From contig CADAOZ010000011.1 of NCBI GenBank assembly GCA_902789735.1, positions 1 to 64,000 of the forward strand: a stretch of 64,000 nucleotides of DNA, in the 5' to 3' direction. The stretch comes from an uncultured Lachnospiraceae bacterium (GTDB taxonomy: Bacteria; Bacillota; Clostridia; Lachnospirales; Lachnospiraceae). The notes below the pieces were generated by a model, which made no database searches, was not told the origin of the DNA, and saw only the letters and a program-made list of their open reading frames with translations. Position numbers and translations under genes: made by a program. Positions 35,677 through 42,829 of this stretch are shown here, piece after piece (within the stretch, counting starts at the first letter, position 1; each line of letters starts with the position of its first letter).

Positions 35677-35938
35677 TACGGTCAACGATTCGATACAAGC
35701 CCAGTATACTTCCATCGGTATTTCCAAGACGGATATTACCGGTGAAAAGGAACTCGCGGGTGCCCACATCCAGATTCTGGATGAAGAGGGCAATGTCGTT
35801 GTCGAATGGGATTTCGAAGCGGAAGCCGCCAGGGTAACAGGCCTTAAGAACGGCGTTACCTACTTCCTGGTTGAGGGCAAAGCGCCTGCAGGCGGAATCC
35901 TGGGCCTTGTTGCCAGAAAGAGAAGAAACACGAAATAA
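35669..35938 (+). pseudogene. Fragment of a SpaA/Cna-B type surface protein with anchor tail
   Basis: The 89-residue frame contains the beginning of a prealbumin-like SpaA repeat (TSIGISKTDITGEKELAGAH, then IQILDEEGNVV and VTGLKNGVTYFLVEGKAPAG). It then jumps to GGILGLVARKRRNTK, which resembles the extreme membrane/positive tail of a sortase-anchored protein. The LPXTG motif, most of the membrane helix and any signal peptide are missing. It has no convincing ribosome binding site and overlaps the upstream stop. This looks like a deletion remnant of a pilin or adhesin gene, though a coupled short protein cannot be excluded. Confidence 0.65.
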
Positions 35939-35972
35939 ATAGCGTGTTCCGTAACTCTTAATACAAAGCAAT

Positions 35973-36021
35973 AAGACACCCGTCCGGCGGATCTTAAAGA
36001 TCTGTCGGACGGGTGTCTTTT
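35973..36021. terminator. Bidirectional terminator
   Basis: AAGACACCCGTCCG pairs with CGGACGGGTGTCTT around an inner GGATCTTAAAGATCT stem, with A and T runs on either side. It serves the SpaA fragment and the convergent exonuclease gene. Confidence 0.88.
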
Positions 36022-36052
36022 ATAAAAACAGGCGCCGGGAGGCTGGATGGCC

Positions 36053-37459
36053 TCAGCCCTGGCGCCTGCGGTTATACTGACGGCTGCCCCGGGGATTCTG
36101 GCGCGCCGGGACCTGCTTTTCCCTGACGGGTCTGGCTGGTCTGGCGGCGGTCTGGGCGGCTGCCATTCTTTTTTGCCTGGAAGGTGTCGTATTACCCGGC
36201 AGACGCTCCAGCATCAGGGGGCTCCGGGTCTTCTGGGTAATGGTCAGGTCAAAGACCGGCTCCCTCTGATAATACAGGATGAACAGAGGGAACAGCCGGA
36301 TAAAAAGATCAGCGGTCACATCGGTATCCGTCACTGCGTCATGGAAACGGCCCTTATGAGTGCCGACCCGCATCAGATCAGCTTCCTTCTCCAGAGAAAG
36401 AAGCTGGGGATTATCATACAGGCTCTGGATCAGAATTGCCACATCTATGAAACGGCCTGACTGCAGGCAGGCAGGTTTTTCAAGGCCGGATCGTTCGTAG
36501 ATCAGATGCATCAGCTCGAAATCCTTGCCGGGTGTCTGTCCGCAGATAACGCTGGCTTTGGACAGAAAAGCGTCGATCTTCGCGGCAGCTGCTGCTTCCG
36601 GAATTCCTTTCTGCGCCAGAAAATCCTTTGTGATTCCGGTCAGTTTACTGACATAAGGGGAGATCCGGATATGGTCCGGCAGGCGGATATACATATGAAT
36701 CTCTTCGCTTTTGATATATCTGCTTCCGTTCCAGGTCAGGAGCAGGCCTGCGAACTGCATGGGATAGTCATCCTGCATTTCCAGGTCGATGACAGCAACG
36801 GGACCGGTCCGGCCGGCAGCGGCCGAGAGGAGACCGGTGCGGCGCATCAGGCGGTCCTGTTGTTCCTGCGGCAGTGCGTGATAATGCTCCGGTGAGACAC
36901 ACAGGATATGATCACAGGACCTGAATTCCGGACAGGAAGGACAGGCCGGAAGCCAGACCAGATCCTGCAGGGGATCCGGATGGCTGTCATTGGTCCGGGC
37001 CGAAGGCAGGACGAACTTATGCGGATTGGCACGGCGGAACTTTTCCAGGATCCTGTAGGCGTGATTGAGCACATTGTCGGCAGGCAGGGCCAGCTGACAG
37101 GGGGAATGCAGGAGATCCGCGTCTTCCGGATCCCGGCTCATGCCCAGGATATAGAATCTGCGTCCATCCGCGGGTTCCGTTACCCGGCTGATCCACCATA
37201 CCGTATCGGAACGGGTCAGGATCCGGTCCGCTCCGTTCTCTTCCCGGATCAGGTAACAGCGGTCCTCCTCGTTATAAAGCGCGTTTCCGTGGGTATACTC
37301 CGGCAGCAGAGCTCCAATGTCCCCATAGGTAGCCCGCAGGACCTTATAAAGGGCAAAGATCCGGTAAGGCAGGGTATTGACCCGGCTGCCGTAAAAAAGC
37401 AGGCGGCCCTGCTGAAAGGATTTCTGTATTTGATTTTCCGGGTGTTTCTGGTATTGCAT
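36053..37459 (-). CDS. DEDDh (DnaQ-like) 3'-5' exonuclease domain protein
   Basis: The protein has 468 residues. The exonuclease domain (about 215-395) has VAVIDLEMQDD (Asp, Glu), VSKLTGITKDFL as in DnaQ-like enzymes, QTPGKDFELM (Asp) and HDAVTDTDVTADLFI (His, Asp), so all DEDDh residues are present. The N-terminal 200 residues are unfamiliar. They include a Cys group (CPSCPEFRSCDHILC, about 175-190) that could bind a metal or cluster. The C-terminus is basic and disordered (QNPRGSRQYNRRRQG). It would degrade nucleic acid 3' ends; the pathway is unknown. Stands alone. Confidence 0.82.
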   Translation of the reverse strand: MQYQKHPENQIQKSFQQGRLLFYGSRVNTLPYRIFALYKVLRATYGDIGALLPEYTHGNALYNEEDRCYLIREENGADRILTRSDTVWWISRVTEPADGRRFYILGMSRDPEDADLLHSPCQLALPADNVLNHAYRILEKFRRANPHKFVLPSARTNDSHPDPLQDLVWLPACPSCPEFRSCDHILCVSPEHYHALPQEQQDRLMRRTGLLSAAAGRTGPVAVIDLEMQDDYPMQFAGLLLTWNGSRYIKSEEIHMYIRLPDHIRISPYVSKLTGITKDFLAQKGIPEAAAAAKIDAFLSKASVICGQTPGKDFELMHLIYERSGLEKPACLQSGRFIDVAILIQSLYDNPQLLSLEKEADLMRVGTHKGRFHDAVTDTDVTADLFIRLFPLFILYYQREPVFDLTITQKTRSPLMLERLPGNTTPSRQKRMAAAQTAARPARPVREKQVPARQNPRGSRQYNRRRQG

Positions 37460-37643
37460 GCTGCTTCTGCCTCACTGAGCGCTGCGGCATCATGACCGCT
37501 GCCCTGCTTTTACAGATTGATCTGGATTCACAATTACAGTATTTCTAAATCTAACATGAAAAAGACGTCTGTGTAAATAGGCATGTGTCCTAAATTAAGT
37601 ACCGGCCGGCGGAGGGTTTTCTGTGGAAGAGTCAGAAGCTCCG

Positions 37644-37652
37644 TGCTACAAT
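37644..37652 (+). promoter_or_regulatory. Extended -10 promoter for the AKKAEE-repeat gene
   Basis: TGC-TACAAT (37644-37652) lies 82 nt before the gene, with no good -35. The rest of 37460-37734 shows nothing else. Confidence 0.5.
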
Positions 37653-37734
37653 AATAACGGCGGCCGCTTTAAGGCGGTCCGAGTACAAAAGTGGCAGTAA
37701 AGGCTGCCGGCAGAGAAATAGGGGGCATACAGAC

Positions 37735-38454
37735 ATGACGAACCTGACAAAACCGATCATCCTTGGCGCAGCGGCTGTAGGCGTATCACTGATTTATGTG
37801 CTTGCCGCGAATGGCGGATACAAGGCCTATCATGACAAAGTAGGATATCCGGAAGGCACAGAAGCGGCAGCGGCCGCGACGACGGAAGAGGCTGCGGCGC
37901 AGTTCGCGACCGAAGCGCCTGCGGAAGCTGTTGCGGAAGCGTCCACAGAAGAGGTTGTTCAGGCGGCTACTGAGGCGGCAGCGGAAGAAGCCATGAAGGC
38001 CGAAGAAGAAGCGAAGAAGGCCGAAGAAGAAGCGAAGAAGGCTGAAGAAGCGAAGAAGGCTGAAGAAGAGAAAAAGGCTGAAGAAGCAAAAAAGGCTGAA
38101 GAAGCAAAGAAGGCTGAAGAAGCCAAGAAGGCTGAAGAAGCAAAGAAGGCTGAGGAAGCCAAGAAGGCTGAGGAAGCAAAGAAAGCTGAGGAAGCCAAAG
38201 CGGCCGAAGAGGAAAAGAAGGCGGAAGAGGAAGAAGCTTCCGAACCCGAATACATCGGTTATGAAAGCGCCCTGATCCGCGCGGAGAATTATACAGGCAT
38301 GTACCCTGTTGACGGTGTCTACGATACCTATATCGAGAGCTATCCGACAGAGGATGAACCCTATTATGTTGTAAAATTCATCTATGCGGACAGCAGCAAT
38401 GTTGTTACAACAGTTTATGTCAACGCGTATACCGGAGACTGCTGGACCAACTGA
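37735..38454 (+). CDS. Membrane-anchored AKKAEE-repeat protein
   Basis: The protein has 239 residues. A short N-terminus leads into a membrane helix (IILGAAAVGVSLIYVLAA, about 8-25) without a cleavage site. An Ala/Thr/Glu-rich stretch follows, then a TolA-like charged helix (about 85-165) made of repeated (A)KKAEE hexamers, which predicts a long single helix or coiled coil outside the membrane. The C-terminal 60 residues (ESALIRAENYTGMYPVDG to YVNAYTGDCWTN) look like a small PepSY-like domain. It may reach across the cell wall. The AAG-GCT-GAA units vary between synonymous codons. Function unknown. Confidence 0.82.
   Translation: MTNLTKPIILGAAAVGVSLIYVLAANGGYKAYHDKVGYPEGTEAAAAATTEEAAAQFATEAPAEAVAEASTEEVVQAATEAAAEEAMKAEEEAKKAEEEAKKAEEAKKAEEEKKAEEAKKAEEAKKAEEAKKAEEAKKAEEAKKAEEAKKAEEAKAAEEEKKAEEEEASEPEYIGYESALIRAENYTGMYPVDGVYDTYIESYPTEDEPYYVVKFIYADSSNVVTTVYVNAYTGDCWTN
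37993..38225 (+). repeat. In-frame 18-bp tandem repeats (AKKAEE) inside the gene
   Basis: Units of GAAGCCAAGAAGGCTGAA with synonymous variation recur about ten times. Repeat number is likely to vary among strains by slippage. Confidence 0.85.
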
Positions 38455-38509
38455 GACAGTGCAGGATTCGCAGCGAAAGCGCCGCGTGACAGAAATATTG
38501 CATATTAGA

Positions 38510-38552
38510 AAAAGCCCTGCAGCGGAAATGAACACCGCTGCAGGGCTTTTTT
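38510..38552 (+). terminator. Terminator of the AKKAEE-repeat gene
   Basis: AAAGCCCTGCAGCGG pairs with CCGCTGCAGGGCTTT, followed by further T residues. Confidence 0.9.
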
Positions 38553-38596
38553 CTCTCCGCGCGGAGATGAGAGAAATCAATGGATCGGAATTGCTT

Positions 38597-38770
38597 TTAC
38601 AGGAGTTCCTTTTCCTGCAGGATGCGCGCCTGCCGCTCTTTTGCCAGTTCCAGTCCTTTGGCCGCGAAAGTGTCGGAATAGAGCCGGCGCACTTTCCAGG
38701 CATAACGGTTTTCGGCGTTCAGGAACTTATCCTTCTGGAAGCGGAGGATTTCCCGGATCTCATATAACAT
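38597..38770 (-). CDS. Small 57-residue charged helical protein
   Basis: A frame of 57 codons starts at ATG 38770, 3 nt after the stop of the glutamine amidotransferase gene on the same strand, and ends at TAA 38597-38599. The peptide (starting MLYEIREILRFQKDKFLNAE and ending RILQEKELL) looks like a genuine charged helical protein with GC-rich coding bias. No family recognised. There is no strong ribosome binding site, so translation would be coupled to the upstream gene. Confidence 0.5.
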   Translation of the reverse strand: MLYEIREILRFQKDKFLNAENRYAWKVRRLYSDTFAAKGLELAKERQARILQEKELL

Positions 38771-38773
38771 GCT

Positions 38774-39553
38774 TTACAGGCCTGAGAAGGACAGGTAGAG
38801 CAGGCGCATTTTTTCTTCGTCATTCATGAAGACATGATCGTGTTCCGTACCGGACAGGACCTGCCTGCCCTCTTTCCAGGCAGTCAGCCTGGTATCAGGG
38901 ACCGGCTGCCAGTCCCACAGGTCAGGAAAAAGAGGCCTGGTAGAGAATACGGTACCTTCTTCCCACCGGCAGTAATGCAGCCCTTCCTTCTGGTTAATAT
39001 GGACATACAGAAGGCTGCTGTCATAGAGCAGCAGGTTCAGCTTATTCCCCTCCGATAAGGAGACCATCAGCCGGTCCAGGAGATCGAAACGTTCCATGTC
39101 CGTCAGCGCCCTGCCTTTCCGGGAAGTTTCCGCGTTGACCAGATCCAGAATATACAGGAGGATCCGTTCACTGTCCGTATCTCCCTTCTGCAGGGAAGAA
39201 TACGGATATAAGGACGGATAATCAAAGATGGTACCGTTGTGGACCAGGGTCCATTGCCGGCCGGTACTGTCAAAACCGGTAAAAGGATGGCAGTTGCGCC
39301 GCTCCACATTGCCGATGGTGGCATAGCGGATATGAGCCAGCAGCAGCGGGCTGATGACGGGCTCCCGCAGCCGTTCCCGCAGATATTCACTGCGGGAAGC
39401 CTGCAGGGGCTCTTTTTCTATTTCCATATGGCAGCTGTCCGGGACCGCCAGGCCCCATCCGTCAGGGTGGGCGCAGCTGTGGGAAAAAAATTCTGTCAGC
39501 AGATCGTTGAGCCTGCCCGGTGCGGAGCCGGAATATCCAAAAAGTTCACACAT
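38774..39553 (-). CDS. Class II glutamine amidotransferase (YafJ-like)
   Basis: The 259-residue protein consists of one Ntn-type glutaminase domain. The catalytic Cys2 follows the initiator (MCELFGYSG). Other conserved parts are HPDGWGLA, LLAHIRYATIGNVERRNCHPF, LVHNGTIFDY and GDTDSERILL. The single-domain YafJ/EgtC-like enzymes hydrolyse Gln or gamma-glutamyl amides; substrate unknown. It follows the GTPase/kinase operon on the same strand but is separated by a terminator and probably has its own promoter. The ribosome binding site is AGGATGACC-like and weak. Confidence 0.92.
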   Translation of the reverse strand: MCELFGYSGSAPGRLNDLLTEFFSHSCAHPDGWGLAVPDSCHMEIEKEPLQASRSEYLRERLREPVISPLLLAHIRYATIGNVERRNCHPFTGFDSTGRQWTLVHNGTIFDYPSLYPYSSLQKGDTDSERILLYILDLVNAETSRKGRALTDMERFDLLDRLMVSLSEGNKLNLLLYDSSLLYVHINQKEGLHYCRWEEGTVFSTRPLFPDLWDWQPVPDTRLTAWKEGRQVLSGTEHDHVFMNDEEKMRLLYLSFSGL

Positions 39554-39590
39554 GAGGTCATCCTCCCGGCATGAGACATTAGTATTCCTA

Positions 39591-39612
39591 TATGTTTAAT
39601 AGGCTAAACATA
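39591..39612. promoter_or_regulatory. Inverted repeat upstream of the amidotransferase gene
   Basis: TATGTTTA (39591-39598) and TAAACATA (39605-39612) form an 8-bp inverted repeat with a 6-nt spacer, about 40 nt before the amidotransferase start. It could be an operator or the promoter region of that gene. Confidence 0.4.
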
Positions 39613-39641
39613 GGATACAATCATCTTCCTGTTCCGTCAAG

Positions 39642-39674
39642 TAAAAAAATAAAGCAGCTCCGGGGTGGAGCTGC
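39642..39674 (-). terminator. Terminator of the kinase/GTPase operon
   Basis: On the minus strand GCAGCTCC-ACCCC-GGAGCTGC is followed by TTTATTTTTTTAC. It lies 40 nt past the last gene of the operon. Confidence 0.85.
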
Positions 39675-39715
39675 TCCGGTACAGGAACCTGTCCTGCTGT
39701 GTTTTGTTTTTAAGT

Positions 39716-40927
39716 TTACCGGTTCAGAAACCGGACGATGCCGGACGCCAGGATCCCCAGCAGGAAACCGGCCAGAAGGCAGACCACGCAGAGGGTCAGG
39801 GTGCGGATATCCGCAACGGAAATGACCAGGTATTGCCCTCCTTTTTCGGGAACCAGACGGATCAGCCACCTGGCCCCGAGGAACAGGGCGGCCAGAAGGC
39901 CTGCCGAAAGCAGTATTTGGGTAATCAGGAAGGCAGGAGACCTGCCGCGGGAGGCTGTATTTTTCAAATCATTCATATTTGCGGGGTCTTTCGTTTTTTT
40001 ATGCTTGTTCCTGTCGGAGGAATTTCTGCCTCCGGATTGTTTCTCGAGGGCTTTCTTCAGAGGAAGTCCCCTGCAGGCCCTGTCGAACAGGGCAGGATCA
40101 GTCAGATCCGCGCCGGAGGCCTTTTCCAGTGACTCGGCGGCCTGCAGGGCGGCAGGATCGTAAGCGGTCAGGCGTCCGTTCAGCCAGTGGCTGACCGGCG
40201 TCCGTTCGCCACCTTCGAAGCCGTTTTCCTTCATGTTCAGGAATCCGGATGCGGTGCAGAATTTCAGGATACAGCCGACGCCCTCCGAGGCGGCTTGCAG
40301 GTCTGTATGAAAACTCAGCCTGCGGCGGTTGTCTTCCGGGATGAAAGGCAGGATCCTGGCCAGCAGATCCGGGACAGGAGGTGTATCCGGACCGGGAATG
40401 ATCAGGACCTGGCCCCGGCTGATATGATCTGTCGTGTAAGCGGCCGCCATCCACAGGGCGGTCTCCATCTGGTCTTCCAGCACTTCCGGGGCGGAAGGAG
40501 ACATGGCCGGTGCGGGATCCCCGTCCGCGGCCTGCAGTAAGGCGGCGGATTCCCGGAGGGGCAGACTGCCGGTCCCGATCCGCAGATCCCGCAGAGCGGT
40601 CTGTGTCAGGAGAGGCAGATACGTGCTGCACTCCCGCAGGAGCAGATCCGTATCCTGCCGGTCCGCCAGAAAGCTGACGCCTATATAGTGGGCCCGGGCC
40701 TCGTGCCGGTTGCCGCCGGACTGGGTGAAGAGGATCGTAAAAAGGCCATACTCGTCATCCAGAGGAGAATAGCGCAGCGCTGTGTCCCTGGGACCGGCGG
40801 AAGCGGTCGAAGACAGGGAACCGCAGATTCTGCGGATCTCCGGCAGATACTGTTCGGGAAATTCCGGACTCTGCTCATAAAGGTCATAGCCCCGCTCTCT
40901 GTTTGCGTAGATTATTTCATGGATCAT
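39716..40927 (-). CDS. GTPase-associated protein with GAP1-N-like domain and C-terminal membrane helices
   Basis: The protein has 403 residues. The N-terminal part (IHEIIYANRERGYDLYEQSP through NRHEARAHYIGVSFL, about 2-90) resembles the GAP1-N domain of proteins that accompany TRAFAC-type GTPases. A middle domain (about 150-280) includes PFIPEDNRRRLSFHTDL, also seen in such partners. The C-terminus has a basic linker and two membrane helices (about 328-350 and 375-398). GAP1-like proteins are predicted to control their partner GTPase; that role is inferred. It is the last gene of the operon, 18 bp after the zinc-ribbon GTPase, which fits a membrane-tethered pair. Confidence 0.7.
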   Translation of the reverse strand: MIHEIIYANRERGYDLYEQSPEFPEQYLPEIRRICGSLSSTASAGPRDTALRYSPLDDEYGLFTILFTQSGGNRHEARAHYIGVSFLADRQDTDLLLRECSTYLPLLTQTALRDLRIGTGSLPLRESAALLQAADGDPAPAMSPSAPEVLEDQMETALWMAAAYTTDHISRGQVLIIPGPDTPPVPDLLARILPFIPEDNRRRLSFHTDLQAASEGVGCILKFCTASGFLNMKENGFEGGERTPVSHWLNGRLTAYDPAALQAAESLEKASGADLTDPALFDRACRGLPLKKALEKQSGGRNSSDRNKHKKTKDPANMNDLKNTASRGRSPAFLITQILLSAGLLAALFLGARWLIRLVPEKGGQYLVISVADIRTLTLCVVCLLAGFLLGILASGIVRFLNR

Positions 40928-40945
40928 AATTTTTATGCTTTCCTC

Positions 40946-42133
40946 TTATACTGGATTGGTCTGTGTGTCGGGCAGAGGGAATATACCCAGTGTGTTCAGT
41001 GCCCAGACCAGAGGATCCAGGACATTGACGGGAGAATCAAAATTCTGAATACCGTTTTCTTTTTCACAGGACTTGACCATAAATCCGCGGAATCCGGTCT
41101 GGCCGTCCAGATATCGGCCCAGGGAATGGGAGCGGGTGACCAGATAATGCTCCAGCGCCAGCCGGGAGGTCATTTGGGACGGTCTGTACCCGGTTCCCTG
41201 GGGAAAGGTCCTGCGGCTGATCAGGGGAACACAGCCTGTCGGATCTGCCGGATCTGCCGGCTCCCGGTCCATCAGCTGGTCCACATGGGTCAGGATCAGA
41301 CCGATGGGCTTGCCTGCCAGATCCGTGTTGGAACGCAGGGCATTGAAAGCGGCTGTTTCCTGGTCACTTTTGTTATCCTGCCGCATGGCGTTATCCACGA
41401 TGAAAAAGAGGTCAGGGCCGTTATAGTGGCTGCCCTGACGCGCAAAAAGGGCCCAGTCATCAGAGTATTCCTGCCAGAGGCCGTCGGACCGCCCGGTATC
41501 CGCCGGGGTCCGGTCGGAAGGAGCAAAAAGCTCGCCGGAAAAATCCCGCAGCAGTACGCCGGCCAGGCCCCGGTTCTCCCGGTCCCGGATGATCAGGTAG
41601 GTCGTCCTGCCCAGGCTGCCGGCAGCCGTCGATTCCGCCGGAGAACGGCTTCCGTGAAAAGAAGCGGGTTCGATCCTGCAGGGGAATCCTGCTTCGGACA
41701 GTCTGGCCAGATTGGAAGGATTGGAAATGGCTGTCAGCCAGGCGCTTTTTCCGGTCTCGGTCAGACCGGCCAGGGCGATCACATAGAGGGGAAAGGCCCC
41801 GTAATTCTTATAAAGGACCGTATTGGTCGTACATTCCGGGCAGGAATGCTTCATCATCAGTTCCTGCCGGGATCCGTCCGGCCCGGTACGCAGGACCCGG
41901 ATGGCGTGGGGCATACCTTCCGCATCCGGGGAAGGACCGCTGATGATCTGCAGGGAGAAACCCGGATCTGCTGTCCGCCGGGGATTGCCCGGAAAATAAG
42001 GCTCGATCCAGAATCCCCTGTGCCTGTCGGAATAGTGGAGCACGGCCCCGGTGGCGGAAGGCGCATTGTAATAATAGGCCATATCAAATATTTTACCGCA
42101 TTTGGGACAAATGCAGGTACCGGCTTTAAGCAT
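40946..42133 (-). CDS. Zinc-ribbon P-loop GTPase (double-GTPase/TRAFAC-like)
   Basis: The protein has 395 residues. A split zinc ribbon is suggested by C9-x2-C12 and C98-x2-C101. The GTPase domain then has a P-loop GLTETGKSA (123-131), a Walker B/G3 motif RDFSGE (Asp197, Gly200) and a G4-like THVD (282-285). The ribbon followed by a GTPase, with a GAP1-like partner next door, matches predicted prokaryotic conflict or signalling GTPases. The start follows GGGAGG by 6 nt and overlaps the upstream gene by 8 bp, so they are translationally coupled. The nucleotide could be ATP if THVD does not act as the specificity loop. Confidence 0.75.
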   Translation of the reverse strand: MLKAGTCICPKCGKIFDMAYYYNAPSATGAVLHYSDRHRGFWIEPYFPGNPRRTADPGFSLQIISGPSPDAEGMPHAIRVLRTGPDGSRQELMMKHSCPECTTNTVLYKNYGAFPLYVIALAGLTETGKSAWLTAISNPSNLARLSEAGFPCRIEPASFHGSRSPAESTAAGSLGRTTYLIIRDRENRGLAGVLLRDFSGELFAPSDRTPADTGRSDGLWQEYSDDWALFARQGSHYNGPDLFFIVDNAMRQDNKSDQETAAFNALRSNTDLAGKPIGLILTHVDQLMDREPADPADPTGCVPLISRRTFPQGTGYRPSQMTSRLALEHYLVTRSHSLGRYLDGQTGFRGFMVKSCEKENGIQNFDSPVNVLDPLVWALNTLGIFPLPDTQTNPV

Positions 42134-42779
42134 GATCTGCCTCCCTTCTCATGACATAGGTCAGCGCGTACTGGGGGATCCTGGTCCCTGCGCTGCTCCT
42201 GCTGAACAGCACCAGCGGCACGCCCGGATGCAGTTCGATGGCTTTGACGCCCAGTATGGTGACTTTCCGGTTCCTGTATTCTATGATCACGGCGGAATCC
42301 GGAACAGCTGTATCGGTCAGGATCCGGTAACGGCCCGGGGCACGCAGGAAAAGGACCCGGTCCCTGGCGCTGATGCTGGAACGGTCCGACAGCTTCTGGA
42401 CCCGCAGAAAAGACAGATCTCCGAAAGCGTCTTCCATAAACGCGGCGGGCGCCGGACTGTCCCCGGCCTCATCCGGAGACGCGTCCCGGCTGTCTTCGTC
42501 CTCCTCATACGCCGCGTCTTCCTCTTCTTCATAGTCATCCGACATTTCTCCGCGATGGGACAGGACTGTCAGTCCGGCCCAAAGTAAGGGAAAGAAAAGC
42601 AGGAGAGCTGTCAGGACCGGCAGGAAAGAACTGTCGAAAAGGTATTTGGTCAACGGAGAAAGGATCTCCGGTTTCATGATATACAGGGCCAGCAGAAAGA
42701 TGGCCAGGAAAAACTCGAACAGGGAGACCCTGCCGGATAATTGTTTCAGCCTGCGGAGGCTATCCCTGGAATCAGACAT
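42126..42779 (-). CDS. Unknown two-helix membrane protein of the operon
   Basis: The protein has 217 residues. Two membrane segments (about 22-40 and 52-75) follow a short basic N-terminus. Next come an acidic run (DDYEEEEDAAYEEDEDSRDA, about 80-100) and a beta-rich C-terminal domain (about 125-210; SDRSSISARDRVLFLRAPGR, VTILGVKAIELHPG). I do not recognise it. The C-terminal part could be a small domain recognising the kinase or GTPase. Its start follows AAGGAG, and its end overlaps the GTPase gene. It probably tethers the complex to the membrane. Confidence 0.75.
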   Translation of the reverse strand: MSDSRDSLRRLKQLSGRVSLFEFFLAIFLLALYIMKPEILSPLTKYLFDSSFLPVLTALLLFFPLLWAGLTVLSHRGEMSDDYEEEEDAAYEEDEDSRDASPDEAGDSPAPAAFMEDAFGDLSFLRVQKLSDRSSISARDRVLFLRAPGRYRILTDTAVPDSAVIIEYRNRKVTILGVKAIELHPGVPLVLFSRSSAGTRIPQYALTYVMRREADHA

Positions 42780-42829
42780 CAAAGGTCACTCCTTTTTATA
42801 ATACAGTCAGAAGAGACAGGCGGAGCCTG

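Noticed and set aside
40688..42154. 488-codon plus-strand open frame opposite the zinc-ribbon GTPase gene
   Set aside because: Antisense shadow; the minus-strand GTPase has a P-loop, G3 motif, zinc cysteines and a ribosome binding site.
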